This document shows positions 34,131-43,839 of a DNA stretch of 64,000 bases, piece after piece; the first letter of the stretch is position 1, and each line of letters opens with the position of its first letter. A program made the position numbers and the translations under genes. The stretch is from NCBI GenBank assembly GCA_946480785.1, contig CAMLLD010000019.1, positions 9,367 to 73,366 on the forward strand. Reading direction: 5' to 3'. This stretch comes from an uncultured Blastocatellia bacterium. Its GTDB lineage: Bacteria; Acidobacteriota; Blastocatellia; Pyrinomonadales; Pyrinomonadaceae. Under the pieces are notes generated by a model, which worked only from the letters and a program-made list of their open reading frames with translations, was not told the origin of the DNA and ran no database searches.

Positions 34131-34764
34131 AGCCATAGGCACCGCCATGTTGCTGGCCGCGGTCGTCGGCTCGGGAATCATGGGCGAACGACTCGCGGCC
34201 GGTAACATCGCGATTGCTCTCTTGGCCAACACACTCGCCACCGGCGCGGCGCTCCTCGCGCTCATATTGACCTTTGGTCCAATCTCGGGCGCGCATTTCA
34301 ATCCGGCCGTCACCCTCGCCGATGCGTGGCAGCGAGGCATCGCCTGGCGCGAGGTTCCGTCTTACATCTTCGCGCAGTTGGGAGGCGCGTTTGTCGGCGT
34401 CGCTGCTGCGCATCTGATGTTCGGGCTGCCGTTGTTCTTTGCGTCACGACACGAACGCTCCGGTGGTGCTCAAGTGTTCAGCGAATTCGTCGCGACGTTT
34501 GGGCTGTTGGCAGTTATTTGGGCGTGTGTTCGTTATCAACCGGCAATGATTCCATTTGCGGTTGCGGCCTACATTGCCGCGGCCTACTGGTTCACCGCTT
34601 CAACATCTTTTGCGAATCCGGCGGTAACGTTGGCGCGAGCGGCCAGCGATACGTTCGCGGGCATCAGGCCGGTTGATGCTCCCGGGTTTATCGCGGCCCA
34701 ACTCGCAGGCGCGTTTGCCGCCACATCCCTGTTCCGCTGGTTACTTAAAGATGACGAACCGTAA
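34096..34764 (+). CDS. aqpS: Aquaglyceroporin-type channel of the ars operon (AqpS-like)
   Basis: 222-residue MIP-family channel with six membrane helices and two NPA boxes (GAHFNPAVTLADA and TSFANPAVTLARA). In ars operons such channels let arsenite flow out down its gradient after ArsC reduces arsenate, replacing an active pump. The GTG at 34096 overlaps arsI by 35 bases, and the stop overlaps arsC by 14 bases, indicating tight coupling. Confidence 0.9.
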   Translation: MKHPLRKRVVAEAIGTAMLLAAVVGSGIMGERLAAGNIAIALLANTLATGAALLALILTFGPISGAHFNPAVTLADAWQRGIAWREVPSYIFAQLGGAFVGVAAAHLMFGLPLFFASRHERSGGAQVFSEFVATFGLLAVIWACVRYQPAMIPFAVAAYIAAAYWFTASTSFANPAVTLARAASDTFAGIRPVDAPGFIAAQLAGAFAATSLFRWLLKDDEP

Positions 34765-35179
34765 ACGCGTTTTGATCCTGTGTACGGGTAACTCCGCCCG
34801 CAGTCAGATGGCGGAAGGCTTGCTGCGTAACCTCGCAGGAGATCGTTTCGAAGTCGAGAGTGCGGGTGTTGCGCCGACTCACGTCAGACCGGAAGCGATC
34901 GCCGTAATGCGCGAGCTCGGCATCGACATCTCGCAGCATCGCTCGAAGTCAGTAGACGAGTTTCTCGGACAGCAGTTCGATTACGTGATCACCGTCTGCG
35001 ATAACGCGAACGAACAGTGTCCAATCTTTCCCGCGAACACAAAGCGCATTCATTGGAGCTTTGAAGATCCGGCGGAGGCAAAAGGCGATGAGCACTCACG
35101 GCTCGCAGTCTTTCGCAAAGTGCGCGAAGAGATCGCTGAGCAGTTGCGACGCTTTTCTGATGAGTCGAAGAAGACGTAA
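34751..35179 (+). CDS. arsC: Thioredoxin-coupled arsenate reductase
   Basis: 142 residues from the ATG at 34751. Low-molecular-weight phosphatase fold: VLILCTGNSARSQMAEGLLR holds the nucleophilic Cys, and VCDNANEQCPIFP holds the two resolving Cys of the pI258/B. subtilis thioredoxin-linked class. It reduces arsenate to arsenite. It is the last gene of the ars operon. Confidence 0.95.
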   Translation: MTNRKRVLILCTGNSARSQMAEGLLRNLAGDRFEVESAGVAPTHVRPEAIAVMRELGIDISQHRSKSVDEFLGQQFDYVITVCDNANEQCPIFPANTKRIHWSFEDPAEAKGDEHSRLAVFRKVREEIAEQLRRFSDESKKT

Positions 35180-35331
35180 GCGCTCTCCCGCACTTCACGA
35201 AATCCGCGGTCACACCCACTCTCCCTTAACAAACATTTAAGGTGCAATTCACAGGCGTTTAACCGCCCGCGCCTAAGCTTGCGCTTTGAATCGTAACGAC
35301 TAGCAACAACTAAACGCACAGGAGAATATCT

Positions 35332-38300
35332 ATGTATTCGAGAGACCCCCGGCGGTTTCGCCGCGTTGCTCTATTCGCTCTAGCCTTCGCGATCGCCGTC
35401 CTGACTCAAACCTCCGCCCTGGCCCAAGTCGATCAGGGCAGAATAGTGGGCACGGTCACCGATGCAAACGGCGCCATCGTTCTGGGCGCCACCGTGCTCG
35501 TCAAAAATGAACGCACCGGGGAGGAACGATCCGCCGTCACAAACAACTCCGGCTATTACATTATCGCTTCACTCAAGCCTTCGCTCTACACCGTCAACGC
35601 GTCGGCCAACAACCTGACGTTGCGACTCACAAACGTGCAGTTGCTCGTTGGCCAGGAGTTGAACCTCGGCCTCACGCTGCAACCAACCGGCGTCGAAGCG
35701 AAGGTCGACATCACTGCGACCGGCGACACCGGACTCGAGACGGGCTCCGCGTCGATGAACGTAAACGTTAATCCGCGTGAAGTCGAAGCGCTACCGCTCA
35801 ACGGCCGCCAGTTGTCGCAGCTTTACCTGCAAGCGCCCGGCTCGGTGAACAGCGGCTCGGGCACGTTCGGCGACATTCGTTTCAGCGGCCGTGCGGTCCA
35901 GCAAAACGTGATTCGTTACGATGGTATCGAGGGCTCAGCGATCATCGACGCTTCGCCGGGTAATCTTAACGGTGAAGTGCCTTCTCCGTTCCGGTTGCAG
36001 TCGAGCCTCGAAAACGTGCAGGAGTTTCGCGTTGATTCAAACAACTTCCCGGCGGAGTTTGGCACCGGCACCGGCGGGCAGGTCAGCGTCGTGACGAAGT
36101 CCGGCGGCAATACGTTTCACGGTTCGCTATTCGAATACTTCCGCAACGACGCGCTCGACGCCGCGAACTTCTTCGACAACATCATCGGATCGAAAGCTCC
36201 GTTGCGGCTCAACCAGTTTGGCGGTTCGGTTGGTGGTCCAATCGTCAAAGACAAGTTCTTTTTCTTTTTCAGCTACGAAGGTTATCGACTGCGTGCCGGC
36301 ATCAACTCAATCGAAGCGGTGCCGGGTTCGGCGAGCCGTCTTTGCGCCGCTCCGGTCGGCACGGGCTCGATCAATTGCAACGCCGTAAGCGTCTCGTTGT
36401 TGCCCGCTTTCCGTGCGCCAAACGCGTCGATCATCTCCACCGGTTCGGGTTCGAACCTTTTCGACGTCGCGCAACTGCAAGCCAATTCAATCGTCAATGA
36501 AAACTCAGCCGCGTTGCGTCTCGACTACAAAATCAATCCGAAGCACTCAGCTTACTTCCGCGTCTTCCGCGATCAGGGCAGCAACGATCAACCGGAAGGC
36601 GTCACCGGCCGTCGCGTGCTAATCAAAGCCGTACCGCAGAACGGCATCCTCGCTTTGCAATCGCTCCTGACGCCGACGCTGCTCAACGAATTCAAGTTCG
36701 GTTACAACGGCGCGTACACGCGCATCAACGGCGTCGCCCCAACCGTCGCCGGTTTCGATCTCTCATCGCTCGTCATCAACATCTCCGGCAACACCGCGAA
36801 CTTCGCGCTGCCGGGGCAGGGAACTTCAGCCGGCACCGCGACGCCCGGCGGTCTCGTCCGCGCCAACAGCGCGACCAACGGCCGCGGTCAGCCTTACACG
36901 CCTTATTCGCTGTCGTTCGTCGACAACCTGAATTGGACCGACGGCAATCACAACTTCAAGTTTGGCGGCGAGCTCAGACTCATTCGCCTTTACACCGATC
37001 GCCAGGGCGGCACGACTTACACCTACTCGAACCTGACCAGCTTCCTGACGAACACGCCGCAATCCATTCAGTTTCTCGGCGACGTGAGCGCGCCGAGCCC
37101 GTTCAACGGCGGCGCGACCGGACAGCGTTATGCGAAACAGGAGTACTACATCGGTTACGCCGAAGACGAGTGGAAGATCAAACCGAACCTGACGTTGAAC
37201 TACGGTTTGCGTTACGAGTACTACACGCCGCTGCGCGAAGATCGAAATCTGCAAGTGCTCTTCGACATCACGAACGGCACTCTGCGGCCGCCGACCGAGT
37301 CGGCTTTCAAATCCTTCAAGACCAACTTTGGTCCACGCATCTCGATGACGTGGTCGCCGAGTCCGAACGGCGACGGTTTCTTCGGCGGCGGCCGTTCGGT
37401 GTTCCGCGGCGGCTTCGGCATCTTCTATGGTCCAGGTCAAACGGAAGATCAGATTCAACCGATCGAAAGCGATCGCATCAGCTCGACGTTCACCAGCAAT
37501 CCGATCTTCGCTGGTGGACCAGCGCTCGCGTTTCCGCTCGATCCCAATGTAGCGGCGGCGTTCTTCTCGAACCCGGCGAACGTCAACATTCGTTCCTACC
37601 AGCCGCGCGCTTACTCACCGGATTACAAGATTCCCGAGAAGGTTTACCAGTACACGTTCTCCTTCCAGCAGGAAGTCGCGAAAGACACGGTGCTGACCGC
37701 GGCGTACGTCGGCAGCCAGGGAAGAAATCTTTTCCTGCGCAGCATCGCGAACAAGATCCTGCCGGGCCAGACGACGGTGTTCAGCAACGTGGCAGCGTTG
37801 CCGAGTGGAGTGGGCGTGGTGAATCTCGCGGACCCCGCAACGGGAAGAATCACGGCGGTGCGCACGGTGCGTCAGTTTTCGATCATCTCCGGCACGAGCG
37901 TGCTGAACCCGTTCGCCGAAGTTGACTACAAGACGAGCGGCGGTCACGACAGTTACAACGCGTTACAGATGACGCTCGCGCGCCGTCTCACTTCGGGGTT
38001 GACGCTGAACTCGCAGTACACGTTCTCGCGTAGCTTCGGCAATACCGCCGGCTCGAACGAAGCCAGAACCGCGGCCGTGCCCGACAACTTCGACGCCGAC
38101 GACGGCTACAACAACTTCGACGTACGTCACGCCTTCAACTTCAGCGCGCTTTACGAACTGCCGTTCGGCAAGGGCACGCATCACGATCTCGGTAACGTGG
38201 GCAACGCGCTGCTCGGCGACTGGGAGATCGGCGGCATCGTGAACGCGCGCAGCGGCTTGCCGATCGAAGTCGGCATCACGCGTCCGGACGTGGTGATTCA

Positions 38301-38904
38301 ATGTGCCAACGACACCTGCCCCGTGACGATCAACGGCGTCGCCACGACCGTGTCGAAAGGGTTCGTGGCCCAACTGCCGGGAACCATCAACGCGGCGAAT
38401 CCTTTGCCGCTCGGCTTCGTCGGCGTGGTCAACACGCCCGGCGGCGGCGCTTCGCGTAACGTGCGCCGTCCGAACCTGGTCTCCGGCGCTAATCTTTATC
38501 TCAACAACGATCGCAGCCTGATCAATCCGGCTGCGTTCACGACGCCGCTGCCCGGTCAGTTCGGCGACCTCGCGCGCAACGCTCTGCGTGGTCCAGGCTT
38601 CACGCAGTTCGATCTCGTCTTCAACAAGCGCTTCCGCATCAACGAGTCGTCGAACATCGAATTCCGCACGGAGATCTTCAACATCTTCAACAAGGCGAAC
38701 TTTGCTGTTCCGTCGACGACGCTGAACAACCCGTTGCCGACGATCACTACCGCCGGCGTTCTTTCTTCGGGACTACAACCAAACAATCCGTTCACGCAAT
38801 CAGCGGCAGGCGGCACGTTTGGTCTGTTGCGCCAAACAGTCGAACGCACCGTGGGCCTGGGAACAAACCGCCAGATTCAATTCGCGCTTCGCTACAACTT
38901 CTGA
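35332..38904 (+). CDS. Oar-like TonB-dependent outer-membrane protein
   Basis: 1190 residues. Signal peptide (RRVALFALAFAIAVLTQTSALAQ), an N-terminal carboxypeptidase-regulatory-like (CarboxypepD_reg) beta-sandwich (GRIVGTVTDANGAIVLGATVLVKN ... GYYIIASLKPSLYTV), a plug-like domain (NVNPREVEALPLNGRQLSQLY; FRVDSNNFPAEFGTGTGGQVSVVTKSGGN) and a large barrel ending in QIQFALRYNF. This type is greatly expanded in acidobacteria. Substrate unknown, perhaps a polymer or peptide. ACAGGAG precedes the ATG at 35332. It is followed by a short winged-helix gene 7 bases later. Confidence 0.93.
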   Translation: MYSRDPRRFRRVALFALAFAIAVLTQTSALAQVDQGRIVGTVTDANGAIVLGATVLVKNERTGEERSAVTNNSGYYIIASLKPSLYTVNASANNLTLRLTNVQLLVGQELNLGLTLQPTGVEAKVDITATGDTGLETGSASMNVNVNPREVEALPLNGRQLSQLYLQAPGSVNSGSGTFGDIRFSGRAVQQNVIRYDGIEGSAIIDASPGNLNGEVPSPFRLQSSLENVQEFRVDSNNFPAEFGTGTGGQVSVVTKSGGNTFHGSLFEYFRNDALDAANFFDNIIGSKAPLRLNQFGGSVGGPIVKDKFFFFFSYEGYRLRAGINSIEAVPGSASRLCAAPVGTGSINCNAVSVSLLPAFRAPNASIISTGSGSNLFDVAQLQANSIVNENSAALRLDYKINPKHSAYFRVFRDQGSNDQPEGVTGRRVLIKAVPQNGILALQSLLTPTLLNEFKFGYNGAYTRINGVAPTVAGFDLSSLVINISGNTANFALPGQGTSAGTATPGGLVRANSATNGRGQPYTPYSLSFVDNLNWTDGNHNFKFGGELRLIRLYTDRQGGTTYTYSNLTSFLTNTPQSIQFLGDVSAPSPFNGGATGQRYAKQEYYIGYAEDEWKIKPNLTLNYGLRYEYYTPLREDRNLQVLFDITNGTLRPPTESAFKSFKTNFGPRISMTWSPSPNGDGFFGGGRSVFRGGFGIFYGPGQTEDQIQPIESDRISSTFTSNPIFAGGPALAFPLDPNVAAAFFSNPANVNIRSYQPRAYSPDYKIPEKVYQYTFSFQQEVAKDTVLTAAYVGSQGRNLFLRSIANKILPGQTTVFSNVAALPSGVGVVNLADPATGRITAVRTVRQFSIISGTSVLNPFAEVDYKTSGGHDSYNALQMTLARRLTSGLTLNSQYTFSRSFGNTAGSNEARTAAVPDNFDADDGYNNFDVRHAFNFSALYELPFGKGTHHDLGNVGNALLGDWEIGGIVNARSGLPIEVGITRPDVVIQCANDTCPVTINGVATTVSKGFVAQLPGTINAANPLPLGFVGVVNTPGGGASRNVRRPNLVSGANLYLNNDRSLINPAAFTTPLPGQFGDLARNALRGPGFTQFDLVFNKRFRINESSNIEFRTEIFNIFNKANFAVPSTTLNNPLPTITTAGVLSSGLQPNNPFTQSAAGGTFGLLRQTVERTVGLGTNRQIQFALRYNF

Positions 38905-38911
38905 GGTGAGT

Positions 38912-39271
38912 ATGTCGCTACAAGAAATGTCACTGATGGAGCAGAAGAACCCGGGCGTCGTAGCCGAGGACATTTACGACGACGGCTTTCTGCGGGTGGA
39001 GCACAAGAACTACTACGCCGCGTGCGGCGGCAACGCCATCAAGCTGCCGCGCACGGAATTTCTGATCTTCTCGCGGTTGACGCGCACGCCGGATCGCATC
39101 GTCACCGCGGAAGATCTCTGGAGCTCGGTTTGGGGCGGCAACAAGCCGCTGAACTCCGAGAGCCTGCACGTTTACATCTACCGTCTACGGGCAAAGCTCT
39201 CGGACTTTGGGCTGCACATCGAGACGATGGTCAACGTTGGCTATCGTCTGCTCACGTCCAAGACTCAATGA
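38912..39271 (+). CDS. Orphan winged-helix DNA-binding protein (OmpR/PhoB effector domain only)
   Basis: 119 residues. After a short N-terminus comes the effector domain: LRVEHKNYYAACGGNAIKLPRTEFLIFSRL, VTAEDLWSSVWGGNKPLNSESLHVYIYRLRAKL, IETMVNVGYRLL. No receiver domain or membrane segment. The GAGGTGAGT before the ATG at 38912 is a fair ribosome-binding site. It begins 7 bases after the Oar-like gene and ends 14 bases before the Pho box of pstS, so it could act on either side. Confidence 0.85.
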   Translation: MSLQEMSLMEQKNPGVVAEDIYDDGFLRVEHKNYYAACGGNAIKLPRTEFLIFSRLTRTPDRIVTAEDLWSSVWGGNKPLNSESLHVYIYRLRAKLSDFGLHIETMVNVGYRLLTSKTQ

Positions 39272-39285
39272 AACTGCCGCTGCTG

Positions 39286-39339
39286 TTAACTGAGAATTCA
39301 GACGCAGTTCAGTTGGATGTAACACCCGCTGCCTAGATT
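39286..39339 (+). promoter_or_regulatory. Candidate Pho box and promoter of the pst operon
   Basis: Four pentamers at an exact 11-bp period: TTAAC (39286), TTCAG (39297), TTCAG (39308) and GTAAC (39319), then 10 bases, then a -10 box TAGATT (39334-39339). PhoB/PhoP regulators bind tandem direct repeats with an 11-bp period in place of a -35 box, so the layout fits phosphate-starvation control. Confidence 0.7.
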
Positions 39340-39393
39340 AACTGTTCGCAAAACTCGCTCGACAATCAGCCCGACCAGCACAGGAGATACTAA

Positions 39394-40494
39394 ATGTCTG
39401 TTTCGCGTACCGGCCGTAAGCGAGGCCTCCAACTGTTTGCGTTCGTTTGCGCCGTGGTGATGCTCGTGAACTCGTTCGCCTGCCAGCCGAATGGCGGCGC
39501 GGGTGGCGCGGGCGGCACGGTTTCGTTGCAAGGCGCCGGCGCTACGTTCCCAAACCCGCTTTATCAGAAATGGTTGAGTGAATACGGCAAGGCGCACAGC
39601 AACGTGAAGATCGATTATCAATCGGTTGGCTCGGGCGCTGGTATAAATCAATTGAAGCAGCAGACGGTGGACTTCGGCGCTTCCGATGCGCCGATGAAAG
39701 ACGAAGATCTCAAAGCGGCGCCAGGCGAAGTCCTGCACATTCCGACAGTGCTCGGCGCGGTGGTCATTACTTACAACTTGAGCGGCATCAGTCAGCCGCT
39801 GAAGTTTTCGCCGGAAGTCATCGCCGACATCTTTCTCGGGAAGATCACGAAGTGGAACGACCCGAAGATCGCTGCTGATAATGCCGGCGTCACGTTGCCC
39901 GCGCAAAACATCACGGTGGTCCATCGTTCGGACGGCAGCGGTACTTCTGCTGTGTTCACCGATTACCTTTCGAAAATCAGCGCGGAGTGGAAAGACAAAG
40001 TGGGGACCGGCACGTCGCCGAGTTGGCCCGTGGGTCTCGGCGGCAAAGGTAACGAAGGCGTGACCGGCCAGGTCAAGAACACGCCGAACACTATCGGCTA
40101 CGTCGAGCTCGCTTATGCGACGCAAAACAATCTGCCGGTGGCCCAAGTCAAGAATGCGAGCGGTAGTTATATCGCGCCGTCGATAGATTCGGTCACGGCT
40201 GCCGCTGCTGCGTCCGCGGCCGCGATGCCCGAAGATCTGCGCGTGTCGATCACGAATGCGGCGGGGGCGCAGGCTTATCCGATTTCGAGTTACACCTACA
40301 TTCTCGTTTACAAAGATCAGAAAGACGCAGCGAAGGGCAAAGCGCTCGTCGATTTTCTCTGGTGGGGACTGCACGACGGCGAAGCGTTTGCGAAGCCGTT
40401 GCAGTACGCGCCCCTGCCGGAGGACGTGGTGAAGCGCGCGGAAGCGAAGCTCAACGCGATTACTTCCGCGAATAAACCGCTCAGGCAAAGTTAG
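39394..40494 (+). CDS. pstS: Phosphate ABC transporter substrate-binding lipoprotein
   Basis: 366 residues. Lipoprotein signal (FAFVCAVVMLVNSFAC, lipobox NSFAC), then the PBP domain: LQGAGATFPNPLYQKW, DYQSVGSGAGINQL, DFGASDAPM, VHRSDGSGTSAVFTDYL. These are the phosphate-binding loops of PstS. AGGAG lies before the ATG at 39394. It is the first gene of pstSCAB-phoU-phoB-phoR. Confidence 0.96.
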   Translation: MSVSRTGRKRGLQLFAFVCAVVMLVNSFACQPNGGAGGAGGTVSLQGAGATFPNPLYQKWLSEYGKAHSNVKIDYQSVGSGAGINQLKQQTVDFGASDAPMKDEDLKAAPGEVLHIPTVLGAVVITYNLSGISQPLKFSPEVIADIFLGKITKWNDPKIAADNAGVTLPAQNITVVHRSDGSGTSAVFTDYLSKISAEWKDKVGTGTSPSWPVGLGGKGNEGVTGQVKNTPNTIGYVELAYATQNNLPVAQVKNASGSYIAPSIDSVTAAAAASAAAMPEDLRVSITNAAGAQAYPISSYTYILVYKDQKDAAKGKALVDFLWWGLHDGEAFAKPLQYAPLPEDVVKRAEAKLNAITSANKPLRQS

Positions 40495-40498
40495 TTTA

Positions 40499-41497
40499 AT
40501 GAGCGCGGTTAGCGGCAGCGACAAACTCGATTTCGTGGGACAGCACTCGACGTGGCGTCGCGTGCTGTCGCCGACGGGAAACACCGGCGACGCAGTTTTT
40601 CGCGTCCTCATGTTCGCGGTCGCACTGCTGATGGTCGGGATCGTCATCGCGATGGTGATCGCTTTGGCTACCGACTCGACGTTATCGATTCGACAGTTTG
40701 GTTTTCGCTTTCTCACGAGTCAGCAATGGAACCCGATCAAAGGCGAATTCGGCGCGTTGCCGTTCATCTACGGCACGATCGCTTCGTCAGTGATCGCGTT
40801 GCTGATCAGCGTTCCGTTTTCACTGGGTATTGCGATCTTCCTGGTCGAGCAGGCGCCGCATTATCTCGCGCGGCCGATCGGGTTTCTGGTCGAACTGCTC
40901 GCGGCGATTCCGTCGGTGGTCTATGGTCTTTGGGGAATCTTTGTGTTGGCTCCATTCCTCAGAAACTACATCGAGCCGGCGCTCGCGCGCGCGTTGGGCT
41001 GGTTGCCGCTCTTCCGGGGTTCGATCACTGGGCTTGGCTTGCTCACAGGAGGAATCATTCTCGCGATCATGGTCACGCCAATCATCTCGGCCGTGGTGCG
41101 CGATGTGTTAGCGGCGGTGCCGGGCTCGCAGCGTGAAGCCGCGCTCGCGCTCGGCGCCACGAAGTGGGAAATGATTCGCGTTGTGTTGGTGAACGGCGCG
41201 CCGGGAATTGCGGGCGCGGTGATTCTCGGACTCGGACGCGCGCTCGGGGAAACGATGGCGGTAACGATGGTTATCGGCAACCGTCCGCAGATCAGTCCCT
41301 CGCTTTTTGAGCCGTCATACACGATTGCTTCGGCGATCGCGAACGAGTTCACGGAAGCGACGGGCGATCTTTATTTGAGTGCCCTCGTCGAGCTCGGATT
41401 GATTTTGTTTTTGGTGACGTTTGTCGTGAACGGCATCGCGCGCGTGCTCGTGTGGAACGTCACGCGAAAAACAGGCGGAGTTGGCAGGGCTGCGTAG
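40499..41497 (+). CDS. pstC: Phosphate ABC transporter permease PstC
   Basis: 332 residues, six or more membrane helices. The permease (EAA) loop is VPGSQREAALALGATKWEMIRVVL followed by GLGRALGETMAVTMVIGN, which is typical of PstC. It starts 4 bases after pstS and is directly followed by pstA (stop and start adjoin). Confidence 0.96.
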   Translation: MSAVSGSDKLDFVGQHSTWRRVLSPTGNTGDAVFRVLMFAVALLMVGIVIAMVIALATDSTLSIRQFGFRFLTSQQWNPIKGEFGALPFIYGTIASSVIALLISVPFSLGIAIFLVEQAPHYLARPIGFLVELLAAIPSVVYGLWGIFVLAPFLRNYIEPALARALGWLPLFRGSITGLGLLTGGIILAIMVTPIISAVVRDVLAAVPGSQREAALALGATKWEMIRVVLVNGAPGIAGAVILGLGRALGETMAVTMVIGNRPQISPSLFEPSYTIASAIANEFTEATGDLYLSALVELGLILFLVTFVVNGIARVLVWNVTRKTGGVGRAA

Positions 41498-42331
41498 ATG
41501 AACCACGCCGATCGCATACGTCGAGTGAACAGCGCCGTGATGACGGGCCTGACCGCGCTCTGCACGCTGCTCGCGGTCGGCGCGTTGCTGATCATTCTGT
41601 CCTACATCGCATGGGAGGGAATCGGCTCGCTCAACTTTCAATTTCTGACAGACAGCCCGAAGCCGGTGGGAGAAGGCGGCGGCATCGGAAACGCGATTTT
41701 GGGATCGTTGTGGTTGCTGCTGCTGTCGTCGGTTTTTGGTTTGCCGATCGGAATCGCAGTAGGCGTTTATCTTTCGGAGATCGGTCGCGGACGCATCGGC
41801 GGCGCGGTGCGCTTCATCGTCGATACGTTGACCGGCATTCCGTCGATCGTCACCGGTGTTTTTGTTTACGCGATCCTCGTGTTGCCGATGAAGCATTTTT
41901 CGGCATTCGCGGGCGGTGTGGCGCTCGCGCTGATCATGGTGCCGATCGTGGCGCGCACGACGGAGGAGATGCTGAAGCTCGTGCCGCACAGTATGCGCGA
42001 AGGCGCGCTGGCTTTGGGCGCGCCGCAGTGGCGCGTGATCCTCGGCGTCGTGCTTCCCGCGGCCGCGCCGGGAATCGCGACCGGCGCGATGCTGGCAATC
42101 GCGCGCATCTCGGGTGAGACGGCGCCGCTGCTGTTCACGGCGTTTGGCAATCGTTTCTTTCCGACGTCGCTGAACGAACCGATCGCTTCGCTGACGGTCC
42201 AGATTTACAACTACGCGATCTCGCCGTATGACGAATGGCACGCGCAAGCGTGGGCCGCGACGTTGGTATTGATGACGCTCGTGCTCGGCATCAACATCAT
42301 CGTTCGCTTCTTAACGAGAAGGAGGTTCTGA
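41498..42331 (+). CDS. pstA: Phosphate ABC transporter permease PstA
   Basis: 277 residues, six helices. Conserved [28 protein letters not shown] and the EAA loop [20 protein letters not shown] with [17 protein letters not shown]. It pairs with PstC to form the membrane channel. The ATG at 41498 immediately follows the pstC stop. Confidence 0.96.
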   Translation: MNHADRIRRVNSAVMTGLTALCTLLAVGALLIILSYIAWEGIGSLNFQFLTDSPKPVGEGGGIGNAILGSLWLLLLSSVFGLPIGIAVGVYLSEIGRGRIGGAVRFIVDTLTGIPSIVTGVFVYAILVLPMKHFSAFAGGVALALIMVPIVARTTEEMLKLVPHSMREGALALGAPQWRVILGVVLPAAAPGIATGAMLAIARISGETAPLLFTAFGNRFFPTSLNEPIASLTVQIYNYAISPYDEWHAQAWAATLVLMTLVLGINIIVRFLTRRRF

Positions 42332-42335
42332 GTTC

Positions 42336-43169
42336 ATGCCCGTTCAAACTGAACCTCCGAGAATTGAAGTTAGCGCGCGGCGTGACGTTGTTTTGAACAC
42401 GGATAAGACGGATAAGTCGAAGGTCGTCGTGCGCGATCTGAACTTCTTCTACGGCAAGGTGCAGGCGCTGCATAACATCTCGCTCGAGATTCCCGAGCGC
42501 ATCGTGATGGCGTTTATTGGACCATCCGGCTGCGGCAAGTCGACGTTCCTGCGCACGCTCAACCGGATGAACGACGTGATTCCCGCAACGCGCGTCGCCG
42601 GTCAGATTCTGATCGACGACCACGACATCTACGCGCCGGGCACCGACGTCGTCGAGTTGCGGCGACGTGTGGGCATGGTGTTTCAGAAGTCGAATCCTTT
42701 TCCGAAGTCGATCTTCGAAAACGTTGCTTACGGATTGCGCATTAATCGCGTGACGAAGAGCAATTCGGAACTCGCCGGCCGCGTGGAAGAAGCACTGAAA
42801 GACGCGGCGCTGTGGAACGAAGTGAAAGATCGTCTGAAGACTTCGGCGCTGAGTCTTTCGGGCGGACAGCAACAACGCCTTTGCATCGCGCGCGCCCTCG
42901 CTATTCGTCCGGAAGTGCTGCTCATGGACGAACCGGCCTCGGCGCTCGATCCGATCGCGACCTCGAAGATCGAGGAGCTGATCTTCGACTTGAAAAAGCA
43001 GTACACGATCGTGATCGTCACGCACAACATGCAACAGGCGGCGCGCGTCTCCGATACGACCGCGTTCTTCCTGCTCGGCAAGTTGATTGAAGTCAATTCC
43101 ACTGAGAAGATGTTCACGGCGCCCAACGAGAAATTGACCGAGGATTACATTACGGGAAGGTTTGGTTGA
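42336..43169 (+). CDS. pstB: Phosphate ABC transporter ATP-binding protein
   Basis: 277 residues. Walker [12 protein letters not shown]-loop [14 protein letters not shown], signature [16 protein letters not shown], Walker [14 protein letters not shown] and H-loop VTHNMQQA. The N-terminus has a ~27-residue extension before [16 protein letters not shown] lies upstream of the ATG. Confidence 0.97.
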   Translation: MPVQTEPPRIEVSARRDVVLNTDKTDKSKVVVRDLNFFYGKVQALHNISLEIPERIVMAFIGPSGCGKSTFLRTLNRMNDVIPATRVAGQILIDDHDIYAPGTDVVELRRRVGMVFQKSNPFPKSIFENVAYGLRINRVTKSNSELAGRVEEALKDAALWNEVKDRLKTSALSLSGGQQQRLCIARALAIRPEVLLMDEPASALDPIATSKIEELIFDLKKQYTIVIVTHNMQQAARVSDTTAFFLLGKLIEVNSTEKMFTAPNEKLTEDYITGRFG

Positions 43170-43180
43170 TTAGATAGTTT

Positions 43181-43837
43181 ATGGATCTGCACCGTCATCT
43201 CGACGACGAACTCGGTTCTCTGCGCGACCGCGTGCTGCTGCTCGGCGGCGAAGCGGAAATGGCGCTCGACCGCGCGATGTACGCACTCAGCGAGCGCGAC
43301 AGCGACGTCGCGCGCCAGGTTTTGGACCACGACGATGACGTCGATCACCTGGAAGTGGAGATCGATCGCCAGTGCATCGACATCATCGCCTTGCGCCAAC
43401 CTGCGGCGCGCGACCTGCGCTTCGTGATTTCCGTCGCGAAGATGGCCCCCGTGCTCGAACGCATCGCCGATCACGCCTGCAACATCGCGCGCACCGCGAT
43501 CGATCTGAACAACGAGCCGGAGCTCAAGTCAGTGCTCGACCTGAGTCGCATGGCCGAGCACGCGTTGAAGATGTTGCGCGCGGCGCTCGACGCGTTCACG
43601 TCAGGCGATGCGATCGCGGCCCGCGAGATCATCAAGAGTGATAGCGACATCAACGACCTTTACAACCACACGTTTCATCGCTTGATCGAGTTGATGGTGA
43701 CTGAGCCTGCGACTGCGACGCGTGATGCGCGGCTTTTGTTCGTCGCCAAGCATCTCGAACGCATCGGCGATTACGTTACCGACATTTGTGAACTGACGGT
43801 CTACATGGCCGAAGCGGCCTTTATCAAACACACATAA
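43181..43837 (+). CDS. phoU: Phosphate signalling protein PhoU
   Basis: 218 residues made of two three-helix PhoU repeats with the metal-binding ExxxD-type motifs (VEIDRQCIDIIALRQPAARDLRFVISV; DARLLFVAKHLERIGDYVTDICE). It links PstB activity to PhoR and represses the Pho response when phosphate is plentiful. Located between pstB and phoB, as usual. Confidence 0.96.
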   Translation: MDLHRHLDDELGSLRDRVLLLGGEAEMALDRAMYALSERDSDVARQVLDHDDDVDHLEVEIDRQCIDIIALRQPAARDLRFVISVAKMAPVLERIADHACNIARTAIDLNNEPELKSVLDLSRMAEHALKMLRAALDAFTSGDAIAAREIIKSDSDINDLYNHTFHRLIELMVTEPATATRDARLLFVAKHLERIGDYVTDICELTVYMAEAAFIKHT

Positions 43838-43839
43838 TC

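Noticed and set aside
36826..37925. Frames on either strand within the Oar-like gene
   Set aside because: These are shadows of the 1190-residue receptor, with biased composition and no ribosome-binding sites.
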